A stretch of 57,110 nucleotides of DNA from Actinomycetota bacterium (GTDB lineage: Bacteria > Actinomycetota > Geothermincolia > Geothermincolales > RBG-13-55-18), in NCBI GenBank assembly GCA_013178005.1, contig JABLXL010000020.1, positions 1 through 57,110 of the forward strand, in the 5' to 3' direction. Shown one piece after another: positions 32,418 through 41,058 of the stretch. Position 1 is the first letter of the stretch. Every line of letters begins with the position of its first letter. The position numbers and the translations under genes are program-made. Below the pieces are notes generated by a model. That model was given only the letters and a program-made list of their open reading frames with translations. It was not told the origin of the DNA and did not search any database.

Positions 32418-32780
32418 GTGAACGGTTCCGAGGGAGAGAGGCAGGCGCAGAAGGTAGGGGCGCTGCTGGGCGGCGTCGTGGCCTTGATCGTTCTGCGCCG
32501 CCTGAGAAAGCGCCGCAAGGCGAAAAAACTCCTCAAGCAGCGGGCGAAGGCCAAGGCGAGGCTGGAGAAGCGTCGCCGGAAGGAGCGGGAGACGGCCCGC
32601 AAGGAAAAGGGTCGCAAGGGGGAGAAGGAAAGGTCCATGGTGCAGCAGCTGGTGCGCTTCGCGGTCTTCCAGTTCCTCAAGAAGCTCATCATGCAGCAGA
32701 TCAAGCAGATGGAGGTTGACCTGGGCAAGGGCAAACTCGGCAAGCGAATCGTGGAGGCCGCCGAGGGATCGACCACCTGA
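32418..32780 (+). CDS. Small, highly basic protein with N-terminal hydrophobic segment
   Basis: 120 residues. One weak membrane helix (VGALLGGVVALIVL) is followed by an extreme Arg/Lys stretch (LRRLRKRRKAKKLLKQRAKAKAR) and an amphipathic C-terminal half with FAVFQFLKKLIMQQIKQ. The GTG start has AGGAGGT nine bases upstream. It may be membrane-anchored and bind nucleic acid or acidic lipid. No family is recognised, and the strong codon bias and ribosome site argue that it is real. Confidence 0.6.
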   Translation: MNGSEGERQAQKVGALLGGVVALIVLRRLRKRRKAKKLLKQRAKAKARLEKRRRKERETARKEKGRKGEKERSMVQQLVRFAVFQFLKKLIMQQIKQMEVDLGKGKLGKRIVEAAEGSTT

Positions 32781-32818
32781 GAGCCAAGGACGCGCCCCGG
32801 GAGCCGGAGCGGCTTGGA

Positions 32819-33016
32819 TCAGGCCTTGAAGCCCGTGGGCGGCTTGGACTTCTCCGCCGTCTCCAGGATGAGGCGGTACGCCCGCTCGTATAGCTGAAAA
32901 TAGGCGTCTGCATCTCGGTACCTGGACCGCTCATCCTCGCCCGCGAACTCGAGATACCTGCTGACCAGGTCCAACGCCACCTCCGCCTGGGTCTTGGAGA
33001 AAAAACCGTCGGGCAT
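32819..33016 (-). CDS. Small hypothetical helical protein
   Basis: 65 residues beginning MPDGFFSKTQAEVALDLVSRYLEF and rich in Tyr, Glu and Arg, predicted helical and soluble. The ATG is preceded by GGGAGGAGG. A longer reading from an ATG 57 bases upstream would add RGRRAVEHR but has a weaker site. It converges with the basic-protein gene. Function unknown. Confidence 0.5.
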   Translation of the reverse strand: MPDGFFSKTQAEVALDLVSRYLEFAGEDERSRYRDADAYFQLYERAYRLILETAEKSKPPTGFKA

Positions 33017-33141
33017 GCCATCCTCCTCCCTCGCAATCCGGTGCTCGACCGCGCGCCGTCCGCGTTTCGCCATCTTCCCCGGGTGTGTAAACGCCTCCAC
33101 GGGGTGGATTATAATCGTTTCGTCGTCGCGGTTGAACAAGA

Positions 33142-33243
33142 GCGCGATCTACGGGAGCTGCATGTATCCAGCCCGTGTGCAGTAGGGGCGGGGAATGCGT
33201 TCCCCGGGAGGTCGGAACAGGCGCGCGATCTACGGGAGCCATA
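33142..33243. repeat. 81-bp partial repeat of a gene 5' region
   Basis: GCGCGATCTACGGGAGC at 33142 recurs exactly at 33223, where it forms the ribosome site region of the next gene. Both are preceded by GAACA and followed a few bases later by an ATG. Only about 25 bases match, so this is one of the weaker examples. Confidence 0.55.
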
Positions 33244-33648
33244 ATGGGAGCATATCTGGCGGTCTTTATCTTTTTCGCCGTCCTGGGGTTGCTGGTGTTC
33301 GCCTACGCCCTGAATTTCAGGCACCGCGCCCTGAGGATGGGAAGCGATCACCTGCGCGCCGCCCTCTCCCGCACCACGACCGGCGACGAGGAGGCCGGGC
33401 GGGAAGAACTCCTTGAGGCGGCCCAGGAGCTCGACAGGCGACTCGGGCGCACCTTCATTGCTATGGCCGCCCTGCTCATCGCGGACCTGGCATCCTGCGT
33501 TTCGCTCGCCCTCACTTCCACGCTCCCCGGGCTCAGCCTCGCCCTCTCCGGCTCGTGCGTCTTCCTGGCGGCCATCGTCACCTCCATTGCCCTGCTGCGC
33601 GACATCCCCCGCGCGGCAATAGCCGGCCTGACCGGGGAGGACACTTGA
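33244..33648 (+). CDS. Small membrane protein, hypothetical
   Basis: 134 residues. Helix 1 is at the N-terminus (YLAVFIFFAVLGLLVFAYAL). A charged loop (HLRAALSRTTTGDEEAGREELLEAAQELDRR) follows, then two more helices (FIAMAALLIADLASCVSLAL and LALSGSCVFLAAIVTSIALL). The ATG follows a GGGAG site. No family recognised. It is alone on its strand between two small repeat-bearing spacers. Confidence 0.6.
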   Translation: MGAYLAVFIFFAVLGLLVFAYALNFRHRALRMGSDHLRAALSRTTTGDEEAGREELLEAAQELDRRLGRTFIAMAALLIADLASCVSLALTSTLPGLSLALSGSCVFLAAIVTSIALLRDIPRAAIAGLTGEDT

Positions 33649-33737
33649 GGCTGCCTCCCTCCGGCGGCCGCTTCGCTTATCGTGGCAACCGGGCCGTTGC
33701 CCTGTCATCACTGTGTCAAGGGCGTTTCGATGCGTGG

Positions 33738-33975
33738 GGAGCGATCCGAAAGATACCTGAAAAGACAGCAGCATCGCCTCGCACCGAAGGCAAAGTGACG
33801 AGGCCGGGCCATGCGGTATGTCCAACTCTGTAGGAACGGACATGAAGGCGACCGAAATAACGGGGGAGCGCGGATCGAGACAAGGTGAGCTATACGGGAA
33901 ATGCCCGGGGTGGAGACCACATCCCTCGCCCTGAAGGCAAAGGGATGAGGCCTGGCCATGCGGTATATTTATTTA
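33738..33975. repeat. 147-bp tandem repeat before the membrane flavoprotein gene
   Basis: GAAGGCAAAG at 33786 recurs at 33933 and CCATGCGGTAT at 33809 recurs at 33956, both exactly 147 bp apart. Between them both copies read A-TGA-GAGGCC-GGCC. The repeat fills the middle of the 382-base spacer. The last copy leads into an AT-rich stretch (TATATTTATTTATAG) that may contain the promoter. Confidence 0.8.
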
Positions 33976-34030
33976 TAGCCGGATCGGGTTATACCCCGGC
34001 GGGATCATGTCTTCCAAGGAGGTTTAGGTG

Positions 34031-36304
34031 ATGCGGAGGAAGGGCTTATTGCGTTTCATACTCGCGTGCATACCCTGGCTGGTCCTTCCCGTGCTCGCCT
34101 ACTTCGAATGGGTGAAATGGGGCGCCCTTGCCGGCCTCGCGCTGGTCCTGCTCATGTTCCCGCTCATGCCGAGGGGGAGGAGGTGGGGGATCCTGCAGGC
34201 CTTCTCCATGCTCTTCTTCCTGGTGGCCTCGGCGGCAGCCTTCGTGCTCGGGGAAGATATCGTCACGCGCATACCCAACCTTCTCGCGGGAGGCTTCGCC
34301 TGCCTCACCATTATGGCGGGATACGGCGCCCTGGAAGGCATCCTCTTTCCCGCCCATTACCTCTACCTCGACTACCCCGACACCATGAGGGAAAGCCCCA
34401 TCCTGCGCCGCGCCATATGGGTCCTGACCTTGGTCTGGGACGGGCTTTTCCTCGCCGGGCTGGCGGCCAACATAGTGGTCATGCTCGCTTTGCGCGGAGA
34501 CACCTCCATCTCCGTGGCCAGCATCATCTCGGGAGGAATCATCGCGGCGGGTCTGGCGGTCACTCCCGCGCTTGCCGTCATCCTTCCCCGGCGCATGGAA
34601 TCGGGTCTGGTGGAAAAAGGCCCGTTGGCCGTGAGGTGGGAGCCCCCGGTCATGGTGCCGGGACGGGACCTGCGCGGAAACGAGTTCGATGTGGCGGTGG
34701 TAGGCGCGGGCATAGGCAGCCTCGCCTGCGCCTCATTGCTCTCACGCGGCGGCATGAGAGTGCTGGTGGCGGAGAAAGCCCGCCTGGCGGGGGGTTACTG
34801 CCAGACCTACAACTGGGAAGGGTTCCCGCTCAACTCCGGGCCCACCATGCTAACGGGGGGGGCGGAGGGCGGCATTCTCCACGGGCTCATCGCGCGTCTG
34901 GGCCTGGAGGCCGAGATCCCGATGCGCAGGCTGGAGTGGGGGATCGCCGACGGCAGGATAGCCCTGCGTCTAGGCGGGGGGAGCGACGAAGACCTGGACA
35001 AGCTGGGCAAGAAGTTCCCCGCCTGCCGTGACGGATTGCTGCGTCTCTTCAACGACCTGCGCCGTTTCCGGGGCGAGTTCAGGGACCGCCCGGACCCCCT
35101 TACCTCTCCCCTCCCGTCGAGCCTGGAGGAATACCACGAGCAATTCGTGCGCCACCCCGTTTCCGCCCTCTGGCAGAACCTGAGCTTCCGGGACATGCTC
35201 GAAGAGTACCTTCCGGGGGATCCGCTGGCCACCATGCTCGCGAAAACGGCCTCGCTGCTGGGGGGAGACCCGGACCGATTTCCCGCCTACGAGGGGGCAA
35301 GGTTGCTCTCCGCCCTGTTCATAGACGGCGTTTATTACCCACGACGCCATTTCTCCCACCTCAGCCAGAGGCTGGCCGGGTTGGTCCGTGAGGCGGGAGG
35401 AGAGGTGCTCACCTCGTGTGCCGCCGAGGAGGTTCTGGTCAAGGGGGAGGGAGCACACGCCGTGCCCATAGGCTTGCGGCTATCGGACGGCGCCCAGGTG
35501 AGATCGAGCGTGGTGGTGCTGGGAACCGACCCGCGCCGCGCCGTGCCCGGCCTCGTGCAGCCGCGCCACCTCGGCTCGGAGATGCTCAAGGAGATGCAGC
35601 GGCTGCGCGCATCCGATTCCGCCTTCGTGCTTCACCTCATCTTCCAGGAAGACCTGCGCATACCGGAAAGGGTGTTCTATTTCCCGCCCAAGGCGCGCCG
35701 TGTACGCACCGGAGAAACCTACATGGCCATAGATTCCATCCTCTTGGCCAAGGAGCCGTGCACGGTGAAGGATAAGCCCGGCTGCGTGCTCATGGCGCGG
35801 GTCAACGTCCCCAGCCACTGCTACCACGCCTTCGACGACGAGTCCAGGGGTGCGGAGCTGGGATCGGAGCTGGCCGTGGTGATCAAGGAGGAGATAGCGG
35901 CTATCCTGCCGGCGGTGAGAAAGGCAGTAAGGGAGTTCGTAACCACGCCCACCCATTTCAGCCGCCTGACCTCAAACGGCCAGGGATGCGCCTTCGGGTT
36001 CGCGCCCCTGGTCACCCAGTGGTACTACCGCCGTCCCGGACCCCGCCTCCCCCTCGCCAACCTGTACCTGGTGGGGGCGTGGAGCCGTTTCGGGGGCGGC
36101 GTGGAGGGCGCGGTGCTGAGCGGGGTGGTCGCCGCGCGCGAGCTCTGCGGCGAGAACCCGTACGGCGGGGCCCTGGGCGTCTCGACGCCGGTGGAGAGGG
36201 CCGAGACAGCGGAGCCGGACGGCGACGGAGGCAAGAAGGCCTCCCGTGGCCTGCGGCTAAGGCGCGGGAAGAAGCCACGGGGAGAGGACGATGGCGGAGA
36301 ATGA
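34031..36304 (+). CDS. Membrane-anchored CrtI-like FAD oxidoreductase (fusion)
   Basis: 757 residues. The first 190 form about six membrane helices. After a short linker the Rossmann FAD site FDVAVVGAGIGSLACASLLSRGG (about 219-241) opens a phytoene desaturase/carotene isomerase-like domain ending near 715, with GGYCQTYNWEGFPLNSGPTML and the closing LYLVGAWSRFGGGVEGAVLSG. The last 40 residues are charged (KKASRGLRLRRGKKPRGED). CrtI-like enzymes usually lack such an N-terminal domain. A lipid-phase substrate such as an isoprenoid or sterol-like alkene is plausible. The ATG after AAGGAGGT was chosen, and the gene overlaps the next by 14 bp. Confidence 0.8.
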   Translation: MRRKGLLRFILACIPWLVLPVLAYFEWVKWGALAGLALVLLMFPLMPRGRRWGILQAFSMLFFLVASAAAFVLGEDIVTRIPNLLAGGFACLTIMAGYGALEGILFPAHYLYLDYPDTMRESPILRRAIWVLTLVWDGLFLAGLAANIVVMLALRGDTSISVASIISGGIIAAGLAVTPALAVILPRRMESGLVEKGPLAVRWEPPVMVPGRDLRGNEFDVAVVGAGIGSLACASLLSRGGMRVLVAEKARLAGGYCQTYNWEGFPLNSGPTMLTGGAEGGILHGLIARLGLEAEIPMRRLEWGIADGRIALRLGGGSDEDLDKLGKKFPACRDGLLRLFNDLRRFRGEFRDRPDPLTSPLPSSLEEYHEQFVRHPVSALWQNLSFRDMLEEYLPGDPLATMLAKTASLLGGDPDRFPAYEGARLLSALFIDGVYYPRRHFSHLSQRLAGLVREAGGEVLTSCAAEEVLVKGEGAHAVPIGLRLSDGAQVRSSVVVLGTDPRRAVPGLVQPRHLGSEMLKEMQRLRASDSAFVLHLIFQEDLRIPERVFYFPPKARRVRTGETYMAIDSILLAKEPCTVKDKPGCVLMARVNVPSHCYHAFDDESRGAELGSELAVVIKEEIAAILPAVRKAVREFVTTPTHFSRLTSNGQGCAFGFAPLVTQWYYRRPGPRLPLANLYLVGAWSRFGGGVEGAVLSGVVAARELCGENPYGGALGVSTPVERAETAEPDGDGGKKASRGLRLRRGKKPRGEDDGGE

Positions 36305-37103
36305 CCAGCGATTCCTCGTCGCGCAGATCTCTGACCTGCACTGCGGAGACCTGCGCTTCGACCGCAAGCTCATGCTGAACTGCGTGAATATCATCAACCG
36401 GGAGGCCCCCGACCTGGTGGTGGTGGCGGGCGACCTTACCGTGGAGGGATACAGGGAGCAATTCGAGGAGGCGCGGGAATACATCTCCATGATCGACTGC
36501 CGGCGCAAGGTCGTCATCGCCGGCAACCACGACTGCCGCAACGTGGGATACCTCCATTTCGAGGAGATATTCGGACCCCGCATCTCGAGCATCGAGTTCG
36601 AGCACGGGGGCGCGTGCGGGGAACACCTGAGCGGGCTGGTGAAAGTGGTGGCGGTAGACTCCAACAAGGCCGACATCAACGACGGCGAGATCGGGAGGCA
36701 CAACTACGCCTACATCGAGGAGAGGTTCTCCTCCCAGGCTTCCTTCAAGATCTTCGTGCTCCACCATCACCTGGTGCACATCCCCGGCACGGGGAGGGAA
36801 CGCAACATCGTCTGGGACGCCGGTGACGTGCTCCAGGTGCTTCGCGACCTGCGGGTGGACATCGTGCTGAGCGGACACAAGCACGTTCCCTATGTCTGGC
36901 CCCTGGCGCGCATGTATCTGATAACCTCGGGCACGGTGTCCACGTGGAGGACGCGGGGACGCACTCCCCCATCCTTCAACCTCATCGAGATCAGCAGCGA
37001 AGAGATAAAGGTGCACGAGGTGTCCTCCGCCGAAGGCACGCGGAGCACCGCCGCCTACCCGCGCTGGTGGTGCCATGAACGCTTCGCAGGCTACACCCAT
37101 TGA
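36291..37103 (+). CDS. Calcineurin-like metallophosphoesterase
   Basis: 270 residues with the full metal-binding set: DLH (15-17), GDLT (47-50), GNHD (78-81), a LHHHLVH segment and GHKH near 205. Such enzymes cleave phosphodiesters of nucleotides, lipids or cyclic nucleotides, and the substrate is unknown here. It starts inside the end of the flavoprotein gene with its own GGGAGAGG site, so the two are translationally coupled and may act on a shared isoprenoid-phosphate or lipid pathway. Confidence 0.88.
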   Translation: MAENDQRFLVAQISDLHCGDLRFDRKLMLNCVNIINREAPDLVVVAGDLTVEGYREQFEEAREYISMIDCRRKVVIAGNHDCRNVGYLHFEEIFGPRISSIEFEHGGACGEHLSGLVKVVAVDSNKADINDGEIGRHNYAYIEERFSSQASFKIFVLHHHLVHIPGTGRERNIVWDAGDVLQVLRDLRVDIVLSGHKHVPYVWPLARMYLITSGTVSTWRTRGRTPPSFNLIEISSEEIKVHEVSSAEGTRSTAAYPRWWCHERFAGYTH

Positions 37104-37180
37104 GGGGCCTGGAACCCCTGGCTGTCCACGTATCTACCGGTCCTTTGCCAACGGCTTCGCAGGCCATATACATTGAGGGG
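37079..37180. repeat. 73-bp echo of the metallophosphoesterase stop
   Basis: The gene end GCTTCGCAGGCTACACCCAT plus TGAGGGG recurs 73 bp later as GCTTCGCAGGCCATATACAT plus TGAGGGG, keeping the in-phase stop. Between them AGGGG/ACCCCT can form a small hairpin. The copy fades after about 30 bases. Confidence 0.7.
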
Positions 37181-37295
37181 AACCGCGGCCTGGGGCCTTC
37201 TCCCGCCTTTCCTCGAACCTTCCCATCGGAGCAACGGCGGGAACCTTGACCCCAGGAGTGTTCCTGTGCTTTTACTATTTACCCGACGGGCCTTT

Positions 37296-37664
37296 TCAGC
37301 CTCCCAGTAGGGCGCGGATCTTCTCCAGGAGGTCTCCGAAGACGTAAGGCTTGGCAATATAGTCGGACGCCTTGAGCTCGCGGCCCCTCTCGAGGTCCTC
37401 GGGACGGTTCTTCACCGTTGATATGATGACGGGTATGCTCCCGGTCGCGGGGTCCCCTTTGAGCTCCTCCATGATCTCCCACCCGCTTTTTCCCGGCATG
37501 AGGATGTCCAGGACGACGAGGTCGGGCTTTCCCCGCCTGCACAGCTCCACCGACACGGAGCTGTCCGAGCAGCACAGGACCTCGTACCCCTCCTTCTCCA
37601 GCCTGCGCCGGAGCATCTCCACTATGGCCTCGTTGTCGTCGATGATGGCTATGCGTCCCTTCAT
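37296..37664 (-). CDS. Single-domain response regulator
   Basis: 122 residues, a receiver domain alone. The acidic pair is Asp9-Asp10, the phosphorylation site Asp53 in VVLDILMPG, the switch Thr83 in ISTVK and the conserved Lys105 in YIAKP. The ATG is preceded by GGAGGGGGG; the in-frame upstream extension is not family-like. No histidine kinase or output domain is nearby, so it probably acts by protein contact with a partner elsewhere. Confidence 0.9.
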   Translation of the reverse strand: MKGRIAIIDDNEAIVEMLRRRLEKEGYEVLCCSDSSVSVELCRRGKPDLVVLDILMPGKSGWEIMEELKGDPATGSIPVIISTVKNRPEDLERGRELKASDYIAKPYVFGDLLEKIRALLGG

Positions 37665-37946
37665 CAGGCACCCCCCTCCCGCCTGCTCGTCGCCGTTGCG
37701 GCGGCTATATGCATGTCCTTTCCCGATCCGCGATGCGACGTGGTCCTTTAAGGTCATCGGCCCTAATGGCTTGATGGACGCAGGAGCCGAGCGTGCCGGC
37801 GGAAGCCTTCCATCCATCACCTACCCCTTGGCGAGCGACCATACCTTCATATTCGGCTTGAGAAACAAAAAGTTGAGGCGCGGGAGCAAGGGGAAGGAGG
37901 AGGGGTTTTCCATCGCGCCGTAACCCCGCTCACCCTCCCCGGGTTG

Positions 37947-37952
37947 TATAAT
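37947..37952 (+). promoter_or_regulatory. -10 box upstream of the radical SAM gene
   Basis: A perfect TATAAT inside TTGTATAATACG, about 70 bp before the TTG start. No good -35 is seen at 17 bp, so the assignment is tentative. The rest of the 358-base divergent spacer shows no gene or repeat. Confidence 0.45.
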
Positions 37953-38022
37953 ACGCGTAAAGTGGGTATATACTCTTATGCGTTCGACTTCTTATCGCTT
38001 GCGCCCGAGAAAAGGGGGAATC

Positions 38023-39471
38023 TTGAAGATAGCTTTGATCGAGCCCAAGGCACCGGGCGTACACGTCTACGCCAAGTTCAAGCTGCCTCGCCTGGGATTG
38101 CCGCTGCTGGGCGCCCTGCTGGAGCGCGAGCTCGGCATACGGCCTGCCATCTACTTCCAGGAGCTCAGCGGCCTGGACTGGGACGAACTCTCGGAGTGCG
38201 ACCTGGTGGGCATATCCACCATCACCCCCACCGCGCCCGAGGCCTTCTCCATCCTCGAGCGCATCAAGCAGCGCAGCAATACCCCCGTGGTCATGGGTGG
38301 GCCCCACGTCACCTTTTTGCCTCTCGAGGCCCTGGAGCGGGGCGCCGATTTCGTGATCAGGGGCGAAGGGGAGTTCTCCTTCCTGGAACTGGTAAGAGTC
38401 CTCAGCGGAGGCGGGGAGGGGCTGGAATCCATCCCGGGCCTCTCATACCGCGTAGGCAACCATGTTTACCACAACCCCGAGGTGCCCCGCGTCGAGCACC
38501 TCGACGACCTGCCCTGGCCGGACCTCACCCTGATCAGGAACTACGAGAAGATCCGCATCCTGCCCGTGATGACCAGCAGGGGCTGCCCCTATAACTGCAA
38601 GTTCTGCTCCGTGACCAAGATGTTCGGCAGGCGCTACCGCTTCCGGGATACCGAGGACGTCCTGGACGAGCTGGAGGCGCTGCACCGCAGCAACCCCCGC
38701 GCCAGCTTCTTCTTTTACGACGACAACTTCACCGCGAGGCCCTCGCGCACCAAGGAACTCCTGCGGGGCATGATCGAGCGCGGCATCAAGGCCAAATGGA
38801 CCGCCCAGGCACGGGTGGACGTGGTCAAGGACGTGGAGATGCTGGAGCTCATGCGCGACAGCGGCTGCATGTTCCTTTACCTGGGGCTGGAGTCCATCAA
38901 CCCCAAGACCCTGGAGAGCTACCGCAAGGAGCAGACGGTCCAGGACATCGCCGACGCGGTGAAGGTCCTGCACTCCTACCGCATAAGGGTGCACGGGATG
39001 TTCGTCCTGGGGTCTGACGAAGACGACCTGGAGACCATCCGCGAGACGGTGCGCTTCGCGCGCGGCCTGAAGATAGACACGGTGCAGTTCCTGGTGCTGA
39101 CCCCCCTGCCCGGAACCGAGACCTACGAGGAGCTCTGGCGCCAGGGGCGCATCCTGGTGGAGGACTGGTCGAAATACAGCGGCCACCACGTGGTCTTCAG
39201 CCCTTCCAAGATGACTCCCTACCAACTGCAGAAGGAGGCGTCCATCCGCTCCATGCGCCGCTTCTATTCCCTCTGGCAGTGCTGGAAGCTGGGGCTGCGC
39301 TTCCGCTGGTGGGATTTCGTCATCTACGCCTACGCCCACCACTCCATCAGCCGCTGGCGTTCGCTGAACCGCGAATTCCTCAAGGACCTCAAGCACAAAC
39401 GCTTCCGCCTGCGCCCTCGAACCCCCTTGCCCCCCATGGGCAATCTCGACCCCAATGCCGGGGGCACCTGA
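38023..39471 (+). CDS. B12-binding-domain radical SAM protein
   Basis: About 482 residues. The N-terminal cobalamin-type Rossmann domain (DLVGISTITPTAPEA, VVMGGPHVTFLPLEAL, FVIRGEGEFSFLEL) is followed by the radical SAM core with CPYNCKFC (C188, C192, C195) for the 4Fe-4S cluster. The C-terminal tail is rich in Trp, Tyr and Arg. It resembles BchE/P-methylase-type enzymes that act on hydrophobic or unactivated carbons, including hopanoid and tetrapyrrole modifiers. The DxHxxG cobalamin motif is not visible, so cobalamin binding may be base-off without the lower His or absent. The TTG start follows AAGGGGGA. Confidence 0.85.
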   Translation: MKIALIEPKAPGVHVYAKFKLPRLGLPLLGALLERELGIRPAIYFQELSGLDWDELSECDLVGISTITPTAPEAFSILERIKQRSNTPVVMGGPHVTFLPLEALERGADFVIRGEGEFSFLELVRVLSGGGEGLESIPGLSYRVGNHVYHNPEVPRVEHLDDLPWPDLTLIRNYEKIRILPVMTSRGCPYNCKFCSVTKMFGRRYRFRDTEDVLDELEALHRSNPRASFFFYDDNFTARPSRTKELLRGMIERGIKAKWTAQARVDVVKDVEMLELMRDSGCMFLYLGLESINPKTLESYRKEQTVQDIADAVKVLHSYRIRVHGMFVLGSDEDDLETIRETVRFARGLKIDTVQFLVLTPLPGTETYEELWRQGRILVEDWSKYSGHHVVFSPSKMTPYQLQKEASIRSMRRFYSLWQCWKLGLRFRWWDFVIYAYAHHSISRWRSLNREFLKDLKHKRFRLRPRTPLPPMGNLDPNAGGT

Positions 39472-39650
39472 TCAGAAAGCACCCATGCCACGAGGGCTCC
39501 GCCCGGCGATTATCGGTTGGGGGGAGGAAGAAGCTGTTCTATCTGGAATTATATTTGTAGAATCAATATAAGCATGGGCATGGGCGGGTCAACGGTGCTT
39601 GCCCGGGCCCGGATGGACGGGGAATTGGATTTCCGAGCCGAGGTGCTGAC

Positions 39651-40376
39651 TTGGAGCTCAAGGTAGGTTGCTGCGGATTCCCCCAGGCCCGCCAGATCTA
39701 CTACGAGACCCTGCCCCTGGTTGAGTTGCAGAAGACGTTCTACCAGCTCCCCCGGGTCAAGACGGCCCAGAAATGGCGTCATGAATCTCCCGCCCACTTC
39801 GAGTTCACCCTCAAGGCGTGGCAGCTCATCACCCACCGCCCTTCCAGCCCCACCTACAAGCGCCTCACCCACCCCATACCCGAGGAGCTCCGCGATGCGT
39901 ACGGCTCTTTCAAGCCCACGCCGGAGAACTTCGCCGCCTGGCGGGAAACCATGGAGGTGGCGGTGGCCCTGGACGCGGAGATCGTCCTCTTCCAGACACC
40001 GGCCACCTTTACCCCCGGCCCCAAGAACATGGCCCAGATGCGCGAGTTCCTATCCTCTATCAACCGCGGGAGGTTGTGCCTGGCCTGGGAGCCCCGCGGC
40101 CAGTGGGACCCCGAGGAGGCGGGCAGGATATGCCGCGAGCTGGATCTCTTGCACGTCGTCGATCCCTTCCAGGGGAGGGAGAAAGCCGGCCATATCATCT
40201 ACTGGCGCCTGCACGGCATGGGCAACTACCGTCACCGTTACACCGACCAGGAACTGGGCAAACTGGTCACCATGCTGCGCAAGAGCAAGAAGAAACGCGC
40301 TTACGTGCTCTTCAACAACATATATATGTGGGAGGACGCCCAGCGTCTCCTGGAGATATGGAGAAAACGCGCCTGA
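39651..40376 (+). CDS. DUF72 (YecE-like) protein
   Basis: 241 residues of the DUF72 TIM-barrel-like family. LKVGCCGFPQARQIYYETLPLVELQKTFY near the start, then FEFTLKAWQLITH, ILFQTPATF-type strand (IVLFQTPATFTPG), LAWEPRG and YWRLHGMGNYRHRYTDQEL are typical. The family role is not established; it is often linked with DNA or metal-associated functions. The TTG start lies five bases after GAGGTG. It lies 180 bp after the radical SAM gene in the same direction, with no repeat between them. Confidence 0.88.
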   Translation: MELKVGCCGFPQARQIYYETLPLVELQKTFYQLPRVKTAQKWRHESPAHFEFTLKAWQLITHRPSSPTYKRLTHPIPEELRDAYGSFKPTPENFAAWRETMEVAVALDAEIVLFQTPATFTPGPKNMAQMREFLSSINRGRLCLAWEPRGQWDPEEAGRICRELDLLHVVDPFQGREKAGHIIYWRLHGMGNYRHRYTDQELGKLVTMLRKSKKKRAYVLFNNIYMWEDAQRLLEIWRKRA

Positions 40377-40418
40377 CCTGGCCCTGCTTCGACCACCTTC
40401 ACGCGAGCCCTTTCTCCT

Positions 40419-40853
40419 TCATATATGCCCTTCATCGACCCGTTCATCGCCTCGATCCCCCTCTCGCGCGCTCAGTCTCCTCCCCAACTCGGCCACGAAA
40501 GACCGGGCATCCTCCAGGCAGGCGGCGGAGGTGACCGGATCCGCCTCCACTTCCCCGGAGGAAACGCGCCGGTACAGGTCGGCGACAATGGGGAGTGACC
40601 GCTGGTTCTCCTTGCTCAACCCCAGGCGCAGCATGGCCTGCTCCAGAAAAGCCCCCACCACGTCTCGCCAGGAGGAAAGGCCTTCCACGGAGCCCAGGGC
40701 CGCGCGCGCGGCGTAGAGCATGGCGAGGAACGAGCTCGCCACGACCTCTCCTCCCATGCCCGCGAGCATGAACTCCCCCGCCATCACCAAGGCCATGTCG
40801 GCCTGCTCCAACCAGTCAACCGCCGGGTCGTCGAACTCGAAAACGCCGGTCAC
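40419..40853 (-). CDS. HEPN-like small helical protein
   Basis: About 144 residues, helical. ADMALVMAGEFMLAGMGGEVVASSFLAMLYAARAAL and the C-terminal ADPVTSAACLEDARSFVAELGRRL follow the layout of UPF0332/HEPN domains. The RNase motif R-x4-6-H of active HEPN toxins is not seen. No nucleotidyltransferase (MNT) antitoxin is adjacent, so a toxin role is not supported. It may be a binding or scaffolding HEPN. The GTG start follows GGGGGAGG; a TTG 33 bases upstream is possible. Confidence 0.55.
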   Translation of the reverse strand: MTGVFEFDDPAVDWLEQADMALVMAGEFMLAGMGGEVVASSFLAMLYAARAALGSVEGLSSWRDVVGAFLEQAMLRLGLSKENQRSLPIVADLYRRVSSGEVEADPVTSAACLEDARSFVAELGRRLSAREGDRGDERVDEGHI

Positions 40854-41058
40854 CAAGCCTCCCCCGCGACCGTTCCGGTCCCTCAAGCCCGCCCGATCCC
40901 GCGATGCGGGCTTCTCGCTCCGCCCCGGCGCCCTCGCGCTCCCAGCGGAGCCGCTGCCAACCGCTACCCTCTAACTTATAATGTTGGGGGGTGGGCGCGG
41001 TCAAACGCCGCCGCGATCCCGACGTCACGATCGCGGGTCGCGCCCGGGAAGGAGAGAG

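Noticed and set aside
40419-40853. HEPN toxin of a toxin-antitoxin pair
   Set aside because: No R-x4-6-H RNase motif and no adjacent nucleotidyltransferase or other antitoxin-like gene.
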